Source: Pseudisothecium myosuroides (Eukaryota > Streptophyta > Bryopsida > Hypnales > Lembophyllaceae). Taken from it: 64,000 nucleotides of DNA. The DNA is taken from positions 23,312,245-23,376,244 of the forward strand of contig OX637289.1 of NCBI GenBank assembly GCA_951799445.1, written 5' to 3'. Shown in pieces: positions 34,469 to 45,608 of the stretch. Every line of letters begins with the position of its first letter. Within the stretch, counting starts at the first letter, position 1. Made by a program: the position numbers and the translations under genes. Under the pieces are notes generated by a model, which saw only the letters and a list, made by a program, of their open reading frames with translations, did no database searches and was not told where the DNA came from.

Positions 34469-34560
34469 AGGCCTTGGAAATTTCGAAGACCAATCACAAC
34501 CTGATTCGTGCACTAAACAGGCCTTGGAATTTTTCAAACCCAATCACAACCTGTGCATGC
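34469..34560 (+). repeat. Tandem repeat, two units of about 45-56 bp
   Basis: Units begin CAGGCCTTGGAAATTTC and run through CCAATCACAACCTG. Block D has three units (52,062-52,190), so this is a variable-number repeat. Confidence 0.7.
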
Positions 34561-34672
34561 CTGTCGTGCAAGCACCTGCGATGTACGCTCCCTCACCCGC
34601 AGAAGACAACTTCGGGTTTTGCTACTGATCGAGTCTCCCATGAGATGCACGTGATAGGGCATCCCATGTGAA
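34520..34672 (+). pseudogene. Coding-like fragment ii, block C copy
   Basis: Equivalent of 52,104-52,316. The frame PVVQAPAMYAPSPAED is followed by a frameshift relative to block D, so the two copies differ in coding status. Confidence 0.35.
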
Positions 34673-35675
34673 GCATGCTGCCTTTGTGAATTGAAGACAC
34701 GCTGGCCCCTTGTTGTCGATCTAGCTCTTGAAACGTACTCAAGAGCTAGTGATCTGTGGCCTGTAAAGACGATATGATCGTACCGCGTACTCGGATTTGG
34801 CGCGCCCCTTGCTGCAATGATCGACATTTACGTGGCATTCTTATTTCCCTTCATTTCCAAACTTTAATTATTATTATTTTTTTTTTTTTGGTGGGAAACG
34901 GTGACAACTTTAATTACTTTGAATATACAGTATGTCCTAGATTAGACTCGTATTAATCTGAAACTCTTGTTCCTCAAGACTATTGTAAGCTCAAGCTAAA
35001 CCCGGGTTCAAAATCTTCAAGCTTGGAATGAAGGAGGCTTTACAATGTCCAATATTGTTCTCAAGGTTAGTTACGAGTTACGAGTTACGATTTCATTTGG
35101 GTTTCAGAACATTGGTTCTGATTGAAGTTTGATGAATATGTGATTTTAACGTCAATTTTTGGGTGGTTGAAATTAAACCCCCTACGATAGTCTGCTCTAA
35201 AAACGCCCATGTCAAAAAGCGATCATGACACAGGGTTACATTTTGCTTTCTTCTATGTACCAATAGTGTACATTTCAGTAGATGGTCGCTATTATTGACC
35301 ACTGCGTTTCAACTTCAAAGATTCGTAACTAATTCCACAAAGGTCTAGAAAAATATGAAACGACTTGGATTAGATGCCAATTCCATTTTTCTTCCTGCGA
35401 AAATTTACTGAAATTTTTTTGAATTTTTTTTCAAGGAGTTTAGCTTTCCCCAAAATCCAATCAGCTCTTAAAATATCGCTGAAGTTCACGCACTTTCGAC
35501 AGACTATTTTACTTAGCTACTAGGCAGATATCATGTGGGTTTTGGGAACAAAGAGTCCATATTGTACAGTACAGATTACTGTCTCTGTCGAGCCAGGTCT
35601 CTGTGTGAGGGTCCATGAAGAACTTGTCATGTGTACTCAGTAAAAGGACGACCAATAAATTTCCTTAAATTTCCT

Positions 35676-35834
35676 TAGAAATGCTAACCATCGTGGTGAC
35701 CCTTCAGGAAGCACTGAAAACTCTGCAGCTTACTGTAAACTTACCAAAGGGCAGAAATTTCCAACTTATGACAACGTACGAGTCAGTTTCCAGCCTATAT
35801 TTAATTGTTCAGAATATTTTGGACTTTAGCCGAC
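35676..35834 (+). pseudogene. Coding-like fragment iii, block C copy
   Basis: After a good acceptor (TTTCCTTAG at about 35,678) a frame reads NANHRGDPSGSTENSAAYC, TKGQKFPTYDNVRVSFQ and FNCSEYFGL-stop. Composition is that of an extracellular or surface domain with two cysteines. The block D copy at about 53,238-53,372 keeps most of this frame. Family not recognised. Confidence 0.4.
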
Positions 35835-36010
35835 TGAGTTCGAACATTGAAACCAGGCCGATTCGGATTCCACGTTTGCAGCGAGCCGCGCGCGTATCAA
35901 TGGATCCAGCACCTGCAATCATTAATTTTCTGCCATAGACTTTACTCAGATACTTCAGCTACTGTACGTAGATTTCTCAGTTGATTCTTTTAATTTACTC
36001 AGCTAGTCAG

Positions 36011-36559
36011 CTGGGAAGGGAAGTTCCATTAAGTTCACGATTTTTAGTTAAAATTGCAATGGTTTACGAACGTAATGTAACCCTGAGTGCCCTTGTTATC
36101 GCAGAAAGAGCGGCTTTTGCATCTCGGAAACTTGCCAATGTGATTGAAATTGCCTTGAATGATGACCTCCAGGAAGTTGGTATGCCCTGGAGCTGATATT
36201 ATCCTTTCACTTGATAGCACTATAGCAGTGAACCTGGACTCGTTTCCGGACTAAATGCATTTCGCAAACTCCAAGTCCCTACTGATGAAAACCATGTGGC
36301 CAGCACTGCTGGATGTATTACGAAGTTATCAACGTCCAGCAGTTCTAACTTACTTACATATGTCCAAACTCCAAAGAATGAGTACATTTTTTACACAGAC
36401 AACGAAAACAGGATAAGCCTCACGTACACCTGCAGTTCTGCACTCGACTGCACTGGCAGTCCAGCACCCGGCCTGTACGTACCCGAAGACTGCATTCGTC
36501 ATTCGATTAGTAGACTGTCTCTTTTGACCAGTCCCGATATCTGGTGCAGTAGGCTCTGA
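36011..36559 (+). pseudogene. Coding-like fragment iv, block C copy
   Basis: Following TACTCAG/CTAGTCAG, a frame reads LGREVPLSSRFLVKIAMVYE, IAERAAFASRKLANVIEIAL, NDDLQEVGMP. Small insertions at about 36,187 and 36,228 shift it, after which EPGLVSGLNAFRKLQVPTDE, KNEYIFYTDNENRISLTYTC and DCTGSPAPGLYVPEDCI run to a TGA at 36,557. The length of coherent frame argues for a former exon of about 180 codons. Family not recognised. Confidence 0.45.
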
Positions 36560-36657
36560 GTGTCAGGATTTGGCATAATTTTCTGGATATACCTCAAGAT
36601 ATCCTGAAGGCAGTCAGTGGGGGCCGTTTCACACGGCACTGGATATATACTGCTTAA

Positions 36658-37294
36658 CCCCTAAATGCCCAAGGCACCCAAATCTGGTGTTTGCAAAACT
36701 TTGAAGTTAAATAAAACCTAACCAAGTTGCTATTTTTAGTAGTTTATATTTTTAGAAAGTTCTTCTTGAAGTCTAATTTTAGCACCAAAAATCCGATCTT
36801 GAAAATAAATGATAGTGATTTTTCTATTCAAGTTTATGTACAAGGGTACCCATCGCAATCTTGACTTCCTGTAGTGTTGAGAGCTCTTGGAAATGAGCCT
36901 CAAATACACTAGATCTTGGAGAAAAAATCACATTCAAAATTCATTTAAAAAAATTGTGGAGTAGATTTTAAGAAGCCATAAATTGATCGGGGTTATACAA
37001 GTTAGGCCCTTTAACCTCATATTTTTTTGATCACCAACTTTTTAGATTTGACTCATGTAAAGAAGATTGAAAGATTTTTGCAGTTTTAGCTCCCTCATGG
37101 TCAAACATTATAATCTTTCACTCCATAAGTGATATTGTTGTGTTTTCTTTTCCTATGAGATCTCTAACATGTCTAGTTTGAATTTGTACGGTTACAATTC
37201 CAAAAAAATTGATACAACTTATCAAAATGTTGGCATTTTGTTCAAATTAGAGCAAAATCCAGGAAGCCCAAAACAGGCCTTGGGCATTTAGGGG
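36658..37294. mobile_element. 637-bp TTAA-flanked (piggyBac-like) MITE
   Basis: TTAA at 36,654-36,657 and 37,295-37,298. Ends CCCCTAAATGCCCAAGG and complement. Block D reads GCTGAAGAG at the matching point (about 55,093), a one-base variant of the expected GCTTAAGAG empty site. Confidence 0.85.
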
Positions 37295-37299
37295 TTAAG

Positions 37300-40200
37300 A
37301 GTATCTCCACCTGAGCAGAAAAACTTCATCACAACACAAGGCAATCCACTTGTTTATTAAGGTACGTATCCCAAAACCGCCACTAATTGCTACTCTGCCT
37401 AATTACTACTATTAGACTATTTAAATTCTTACATATATTCTTATTGGCAAGGGAAAGGAGGTTCCAACGCACCAAAGAACACGACATTTGGATACTATAT
37501 GCAAAAGTTATGAAGGAACAAGATTTGGTTCTAAAAACGTTTCTTTCACAGAGGTACATAATTGATTTTGGAGATGTACACACACTGAAGATGGTGCTTT
37601 AAGGTCAATGGCGCATTTGGGATGCCTACCTTAGAGCATCTCAATACCAAATGAATGAGGCCAAAGTGGACAAAAAGTGTTCAGGGCCCTCCAAATACTC
37701 TCCAAGCCGAGCTCCAAGCACTCCGCATCTTACTGTGTCACATCATATTTAATTAAGACACTAGCATCAAATTTAATTAAGTTAGTTTGCTTATTTCTCA
37801 TATCCCTTTTGCATAATTGGTCAATTCAATATTTAAGGAGCACATTTGGTGAACAAGGATGGAAAACTTGAAGTTGGAGAGCTTGCCAAATATAGATTTG
37901 ATGGAAGAAGATGGAAGACTTGGAGTAGCAATGCTCATAGAATGTTGATCACTAGTTTGTCCCATCTGTGCAATTGGCAATATTAATCCTTTACCCCTAA
38001 AGTCCCGAGGTCTTTTTTCCATCAAAAACAACTCAAAACTACCATTTCTAGTGCAAAGAGCAAAAAACTTATAAAAATAATTTTTTTTTTTGCATATCTA
38101 ACCTTAGGATCTTGTACTAGACTAGTGTAAGAATGTGTGGAAGAAATTTCTAAAACTTTGTCCGCATAGATTGCAAGATATTTTGGCATGGAAAGTGAAG
38201 AAAATATGTTTTTTTGCACCTTATTCAACTAATTTTTTTGCTTTGAACCTTCTTAACTTTAGATTTTTGCTCTATTGATTTTGAATGTCTAATTTTTTAT
38301 GTTGAAGAATTGAGTTGAGAATCTAGGAAAAAAAATTAAAAAAAATACACACTTAATTTTCACTCATTAAAAAACTATTAAGTAGAAGTAAATTCAAGAT
38401 CCAAGCATTTCACTATACTTTGTAATCCATATATACACGCATTGAAATTTTTTATTTGAGGGGGCTATTTAGCTATTATTTCACAATAGATTAATGTGTC
38501 CTTTACCGTTGCCACAACCCAAATAAGAGTAAAAAGAATTTTCTAATTTTTTAATTTATTATAAAACTTTGAAATTCAATCACTTTCATATTGTAGTATG
38601 AGAGGTTGTGTTGTTAGTATGAATATAAAATTGTATACACCAGAAGTGCAAGGGCTTTGTTTTGTGGCATTTGAACATGCAATGTGAATGGTTATGGTTT
38701 TTCCAAAATAAAAGATTATTATTATTTTTTTTTTAAATCCATAACTTTCACACCATATAAGTCCATAGCTCCAAATGCCATGAATGTGGCATGAATAGAA
38801 AGCTCTATGTACAGAAGAGTACAAGGGCTTTGTTTCCTAACGTTTGGATATGCGATATGAAAGTTAGAGATTTTTCAAGATAAAAAATAATTTAATTCAA
38901 TTTTTTAATTCATAAAAACTTTGAAATTCAATAACTTTCACATCGTAGGTCTAAACACCTCGAAACAAAGTCCATGGACCCCTTGAGTCTTTGCAAAGAG
39001 ATTTCCAACTGTAGTAAGAACACCAAAGGATGCCTCACGGTTTCTTAGATCTCAACTTACCAAACAAACAAAACAAAACAAACAATCTAATTTAAGGTAT
39101 AGAAGGTATAGAGTAGTATGCCCTATGCCATCACCATCATACTACTAAAATCATAAGCCCCTCTGTAATATCACAAATGCTATCATTAATACTAGGGGCT
39201 CATGCTCATTATGCTACGCATTCATTGTATCACATATTGGTAAAATTTTGATATATTTGAATAGAATGTATGATAATGATTTCAATAAGTCTTTAAAATA
39301 ATTAATTTTAATATTTTGTAAAAATATTTTCAATCATGCATACATAAAAATAATATTTTCACACAATGTTATATTACAAAAATAGAGTAGTAGTATTTTC
39401 AATTCACCAAGTTTTTGGGTTGCCATTGTTTGTAACAATTGAGTCAACTTTTGAATGCATTACAATAAATGTGTATCTTTTATAGTATTCACCATTGCAT
39501 ATATTTCATTCATCATTCAATAAATTTCTATTGTATGTTTCAATATATGCTTACTTATAAACAAAATTATACAAAAATTTTAGTAATTTTATTTGAAGAT
39601 TTATTGAAATTTTTGTTCTGCATTTTATCTAATATATAAAAGTATTAATAAAATTCTAATGATGAATGCGTAGCATAGCAAGCGCCAACCGCTAGTAGTA
39701 TAATAAAATAAAAGTAAAATTAATTTTTTAATTTTTTAATTCATTAAAACTTTGAAATTCAATAACCTTTACACTATAGTGTGAGAGGTTGCATCGTTGG
39801 TACAAATAAAAAGATTTATGCAAAAAGGAGCACAAGGGCTTTGTTTTGTGGTGTTTGGATATGCAATGTGAAAGTTATGGATTTTTCAAAATATAGTGTA
39901 TTAGTGTGGTACATGCAGTTACTACCTCTTTTGAGGTGATAGTATTAAACCATGTCAAAAACAATAAATGATTACAAGAAGGGTACAGGAGTTAATTTTT
40001 CATTGGTTATAAAAAATTTACACAAATTTTCAAAGGAATAAACTACCCATTTTTCCATTAAATGTAATACTTCTACATTCAATCCTAAACCCTAATCTCT
40101 TCAACAACCTCATCTTCAATTTCAATGTCTTGTTCCCCTTCTTTGTCCCCTTCTGCCTCTTTCTTACAACATTTGAAAATAATATTTATACAACTATCAT

Positions 40201-40590
40201 AAATTTTAGCATTCAGATTTTAAACACATTATAATACAAAATCTCTATTTCATTCTGTTTTTGCGATTATGATTTGAGTATCTATGTAAACAAGCAATTT
40301 TTTTTCCACAAAACTTGTGCCATTTGAATTTGCCATTGTAACAAAATATGAGGTGCAATGAACCTACAAAGACTCTTATAAGAAATGTTTGTATACAAAT
40401 CTTCATTCAATCTTTTTAAACAAACAATATCTTTCTAATAAAACTTGAAAATTAGGACATAAGTGTAAATAAGCTACAAGTTAAAAAAAACAAATGCTTT
40501 TGGGAGGTTGAAACAAAGAACGGGAGTTGACAACTGACCACAAAAAATGTGCCTCTATTGTGCCCTAGTTCCTGCTTCAATATCAAACAT
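37300..40590. repeat. AT-rich repeats, no gene seen
   Basis: 37,355-37,640 is an insertion with imperfect ends AGGTACGTATCCCAAA and complement, absent from block D. 37,990-38,350 is a truncated copy of the TTAA-element interior. 38,560-39,110 and 39,720-39,900 carry the CTTTCACACC dispersed repeat. The remainder is low-complexity AT sequence. Confidence 0.5.
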
Positions 40591-41572
40591 ACGGGTGAAT
40601 GCAAGATTGAAACACCTGCCGGTTTTGTTGCGTTTTACAATACTCATGCCTTTTTTTTGGAGTACTTTAAAATTAGAAAAATAATTTTTAAAAAATAAAA
40701 AAATATGGCTAATGTATACACCTTTAAGATGAAGGTAACCACCAAAGGAAATGCATAGGAAAATTTTCTAAGTAGGAGAACTAGAAAAGTGCCAAATCTC
40801 AAGAAAATGGATACTTTGATGCTTTAATTAATTAAAAATAGGAAAAAAACGTAAATGCATAAAATAAAAATTGGCCATTTGTAACAACCCTATAAAGATG
40901 GTCATTCACCCCAAAAAATTCCAAAATAATATTTTAAATGTTACAAAATGCAAGCAAAAAGAAGTGCACTTTGTGGACTTCCACACCACATACAATTAAT
41001 TATTTTTAGAATTCCTTTGAACAATAGCTATAAGTCTATTAGAAGACCATTTCCTCCAATTTCAGCTCAAAATTTGTTTTTTTTAATACTAAATACTACT
41101 AAAACCCTCCAAATTCGGCAAGTGTGACATAAAATTAGGGGCTATTTTGGGATAGTAAAATATTTTTGAAAATTACAAAAAAAATTAGTCAAGGTGTATA
41201 ATAGTCATGAGTACCTTATTTACAAACCTTGAGTCATTTGGAACCAAAACGCAAAAGTTATGGCCAAAAAACAAATCAACATGCAAGGTGTGACGCAAAA
41301 TAGTACAGGTGTTTCTTGCATTCACCCCTATTTAGGTTGCGGAAAGCATCATGGATATCCGCAAGGGGACGGTGCGCCTGGACTTCGGTTGTGAAGATGG
41401 AGGTATCCAAGTCGCAATGTAAATAAAGGGAGGGGTCTTCACCTTCAGCTACTAAACCAATGTTGCAAAGAAGGGATTGACCAGTCCACTTTGTAGGAAC
41501 ATTACGCAGGTAGGTTTGGAGAATGTGACAAACACGGAAATATTGCGACTTGTGAGGGTTTCCATAGGACAT
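40545..41572 (-). pseudogene. Reading frame interrupted by a MITE
   Basis: From an ATG at 41572 the frame reads MSYGNPHKSQYFRVCHILQT, NVPTKWTGQSLLCNIGLVAE, DPSLYLHCDLDTSIFTTEV and PLADIHDAFRNLN, then enters the MITE 40,592-41,328. Removing the MITE and one TA joins DAFRNLN to MFDIEAGTRAQ-stop without a shift. The even composition and absence of stops over some 80 codons support a former gene or a transposon-encoded protein. No family recognised. Confidence 0.45.
40592..41328. mobile_element. Tourist-like MITE inserted in an open reading frame
   Basis: Ends CGGGTGAATGCAAG and complement, flanked by TA at 40,590-40,591 and 41,329-41,330. On the minus strand the reading frame at 41,572-41,330 runs directly into it. 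Confidence 0.85.
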
Positions 41573-41880
41573 TTAAAAGTTAGTCATTTGATTTCCTCTT
41601 GAAACCATGGGCTCTCCTTTTTATTTAAGGAAGAATCCAAGTGCGCAAGATGTTCTGAGACTTTCTTTCTATGTTGTACCTTGACTTCAAGAATTTTGGA
41701 GGAGAAAGCCTTTCACATCAATCCCTGCAATAGCTCTTGGAGCAAGCAGAAATTACACATCATTCCTAGATACATTGATTGAATCCAAATCATGTTCTCT
41801 GGTGTGCTTCGATGACAAAGATTTCTACACCTTATCGCGAATACATCTCACTCTTGTAGGTAATCCAACGTTTCGGACTA

Positions 41881-42004
41881 GGTAATTGCAAAGCAAGCCA
41901 AGTTATCAAAAATAATTGTAGGTTAGGACCTACCGAGCCGTAGGCGGCGAGGTTGGTACTAACCTGCAATTATTTTTGATGACTTGGCCTACTTTGTAAT
42001 TACC
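41881..42004. mobile_element. 124-bp hairpin MITE
   Basis: GGTAATTGCAAAGCAAGCCA...AATTGTAGGTTA is matched by the complementary TAACCTGCAATTATTTTTGA...TAATTACC. The loop is GC-rich (GAGCCGTAGGCGG). Confidence 0.75.
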
Positions 42005-43590
42005 GGACATAATGTGAATGTAGGAGAGTTGAGTCGTTTGACTTCTTTGATTGCCTAACCAATCAAAACATGCCACACAGGCAAAAGTCTTCTACAATTA
42101 GATTATGTTAAGTGAATCCGCGCTCACTAAGTTAATACTAATTGGTAGTAGCAAAGATTTCTCTAAGATTTCTCTCACTCCCAAACCAATGAAATTTCTA
42201 CTTGGTACCGACCCTGTTGAAATTTGCACAAGATCCGCAGTGAGCGTTATCAATCTTAATCTGCCTCTCTTTAACCAATTGAAACAAGCCATGACGGCAA
42301 AACTCTCCTGCATTGACATTATGTACTTAATAAACAAAGTCCTTACGTGAATCAAACTTCGACTTCAGTCTGAATTGGACGTCAGAAAATCTCCCTCCCT
42401 GTATCAAATAGGTGTTCAATGATGCGGGTGAGGAAGAATATCTGACGGCAAAACCTCTACGTTTTCAAAATGGTGTCGGTAGTTGGAGTTATTTGAATGT
42501 ATATATGCGGATTTGTAAAGGAATCGAGTTTGAACAAAATTTGGGAACAGGATTCCTGTGTGAGTGTGTATCAATGTTTTGAAACGTTTCGCGATCATTG
42601 CTTTAGCATATGTTTGTGTAGTTCAAAGATGCAGAGTTCTCCGTTGCGGAGGTGAGGTGATTCACTCGTTGTTTATTCATTTATGGTTTCTTTGGATTTG
42701 GTTCAATTCCAGCCTTCCGCGACAACCAGCATGGGAGGTGATTGGTCGGTTTCAGGAGCTTCACCCTTTGACAATTTGATGTGCAAGCAAAGGATGTCGA
42801 TGGTGTCTCGGTAGCGGTGAGCTTTGAAATTGGAGGAAAAGTATTGTGCAAGAAGTATTTTGACTGTAGGATCTCTTGGGTCAAAGTTTGCTTCTTCTGG
42901 AGTAAGATTTAGGGTTTGGTAACAAGAACTAGTCAGCTTTATGAAGTTGATGTGTGCATGGAAGCTCTTGTCAAGGAATAATGCAAGGAATCAATTTTGT
43001 TTGGAATATATTTGCAATTCAATTCTCGGTCATGTTTCCTCTGAACTTTTGCACTTAACCCTATGTTTTCTCTGTTTTCTTTAGACTTTATGATCTCAAA
43101 CATCTGGATCCACTAGCACTGCTTCATCTGGGGTTTCACTTGAGTCTGAAGCTGGTAAGTCACATTTACCGAGCTTTCACATTTATTTATATTTTCATAG
43201 GTTTGTCTACTTTTGCTTGGTTTTCTCAGGGGATCTACTTCGTTGAACTTCTTTTTGTCGACTTCTGGGTCCTGTACGTATAGTTATTTCATCCTTGATG
43301 CTACTCTCAATACTGAGGCCTGGATTCGCGATGGGATGAAAGAGCAGTGGCTTGCAACATGGTATTCAAGTTTTCATGTCGGACAATCTTTTTAGTTAAC
43401 AGGTGTTCCATTGCTATCACAGTTGTGTGGTAACATACTAGAGATGCGACCAATGGACCACCTCTCTTTGGACCTCCCTAGTTTCAATGACCAACTGCAG
43501 TCCTACATTACTAGCACATCAAAAAAAGGAGGTTGGAGTTCCAACTCTATCCAACAAACTAATGCTTGAATTTGCAAATCACATGAGATC
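42005..43590. other. Lower-copy sequence, possible gene relic
   Basis: Less repetitive than its surroundings. Around 43,084-43,165 an acceptor-like TTCTTTAG, about 80 bases of open frame and a GTAAGT donor occur in order, but no longer gene model can be built. No transposon ends seen. Confidence 0.3.
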
Positions 43591-43594
43591 TTAA

Positions 43595-44191
43595 CCTCTA
43601 AATGCCCAAGGCCTTTCTTGAGCTTCTTGGAATTTGCTCTAAATTGAACAAAAAGCCAACATTTTGATAAGTTGTATCAATTTTTTTAACATATAATAAG
43701 CATACAAATTCAAACTAGACATGTTAGAGATCACAAGGGAAAAAAATACAATATCACTTATGGATTGAAAGATTATAATGTTTGAAAGTGATTTGAAGTC
43801 TTTCAACCTTCTTTTCACACATTAGAAACATGAGGTTAAAGGGCATCACATGCATAAATCCCATCAATTTACAGCTTTTCAAAATCTACTCTACAATTTT
43901 TTTAAATGAATTTCTAATATGATTTTTTTTCTAAGATCAAGTGTATTTGAGGCTCATATCCAAGAGCCCCTAATACTAAAAATTTAAGGTTTGCAATGGA
44001 CACCCTTTTACAAAATCTTTGAATAAAAAAAACATAATCATTCATTTTCAAAGTCATATTTTTGATGCTAAATCTAGGCTTCAAAAAAAAATTTCAAAAA
44101 TATAAAGTACTAAAAATAATAGCTTGGTAAGGTTTTATTTAACTTCAAAGTATTATCAACACCAAAATTGGATGCCTTGGGCATTTAGAGG
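43595..44191. mobile_element. 597-bp TTAA-flanked (piggyBac-like) MITE
   Basis: TTAA at 43,591-43,594 and 44,192-44,195. Ends CCTCTAAATGCCCAAGG and complement. Interior similar to 36,658-37,294 in reverse orientation. Confidence 0.85.
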
Positions 44192-44255
44192 TTAAGTAGG
44201 GCATCCTTATTTCACTTGAAAAGTAGAAAGAAAATAATTCTCAAACCAAATTTAA

Positions 44256-45205
44256 TAACCTTTAAAGTTCCTTTACTATGTTCTTGTCAAAAACACTCCA
44301 AAATTGTCATTTCTAGTATAAGTACCAAATTTTAGAAAAAAAAACATTTTTGGACATCTATAACCATATGATCTTGTTCTACGCTGGTTTAAAAAGATGT
44401 GGAAAAAATTCCAAAAATTTCCACCGTCTGGATTGCAAGATATTAGCATTTGAATTGACAAAAATCTTTTGGGGGTCCTACAAAAAATAGGGCAATTGCA
44501 CTTCACAAGGTCAAATTTATATGAAAAAATTTCCAAAATGGTGGTGCTTCATTGAATTTATTTTTCAAGTCTATTTGGCTACATGCTTGAAAAGTTTCAA
44601 ATCATTTGGAATTGTACAACATATAGAAAACAAATAGTAAGTAGAAAGTAGAGAGTTTCTAGTAGAGAATGAATCAAAATACTAAATTATTAAAAATTTA
44701 GTTAGGAAATTGAAAAATGCCAATCTAAACGGTTGTAATGTTGTAATAAACAATCTACATCCTATAATTTAATTTTTTTCCAAAAAATATTGAAAATTGA
44801 GTTAAATAAAATACTTCAAATTTATTTTAGCGTAGAGAATCCATAACTACCCGCAAACTGAAACTCCTCATAACTTTCATTTCATTGATCAAAATGGAAT
44901 GATTCAAAGCTTTCTATGTATATATAAATCTTCAAAATCATTTTCAAATTTTTGTTTTTGATAAAAGTGACTTTTTTTTGTCTACCTAGATTGCCCGGCC
45001 AAGAAAAAAACTGCATATCATACAATAACTTTTTAACCATGTAGTCAAAAGTTATAAAAATTGTTGGGCCTTAAAAAAAACCTTGTGCCAATGTTGTGCA
45101 AAAATTTCAAAGAATAAAAATAAAAATTTCGTTCATAATGAACTATCCAAAATTGCTATGTTGCCAAAAAAACGGAGCTTGGCCAGTCCTTTAGGGGATA
45201 AAACT
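44256..45205. mobile_element. Decayed relative of the TTAA element family
   Basis: Starts near AACCTTTAAAGTTCC and ends near AGTCCTTTAGGGGATAAA. Collinear with 9,503-10,430. Boundaries approximate. Confidence 0.5.
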
Positions 45206-45441
45206 CATCATTCCATGTTCAACCAACACTACAAGTAAGCAAGTTCAATTTGCCTTTTCTGTCAATTTAAGCTTTACATGTATAACATTACTTTAGTAAT
45301 GTTTTAATCATATAATAAAGACTATTATTAACCTACTGTACAAGATGTAATTCTCTCAATCCTTGCACAGGTCCTTGTATCAAACTCCAACCAATTAGAG
45401 GAAGAAGTTAAAGAATATCAACCCACTAGAAGGAACCCATA

Positions 45442-45608
45442 TCTAAATTGACGGATTTTGTTAGATATCCAATGTAATAATTTGTGTTTTTATGTCAACA
45501 ATTACATCCAATGTAACATGAAGATGTTACATTGGACGTTGGACGTAATTGTTGACATAAAAACACGGGTTGTTACATTGGATGCCTAACAAAATCCGTC
45601 AATTTAGA
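45442..45608. mobile_element. 167-bp near-perfect palindrome MITE
   Basis: TCTAAATTGACGGATTTTGT ... ACAAAATCCGTCAATTTAGA with complementary arms throughout, including TTTTTATGTCAACAATTAC and its complement. A transcript would fold into one long hairpin. Confidence 0.85.

Larger units (their letters stand above)
27800..37900 (+). repeat. Segmental duplication, block C (pairs with block D)
   Basis: Shares with about 50,620-55,330 the flank GATACCGAGCACCAACAGT-type sequence (27,853 and 50,657), the last exon of the secreted-protein gene, the intron-1 segment (31,910-32,390 and 50,980-51,470), and long stretches from 34,165 to 36,600. Block C retains the whole gene and its promoter, which D has lost. 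It also carries the TTAA element 36,658-37,294, for which D shows the empty site near 55,093. Confidence 0.85.
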
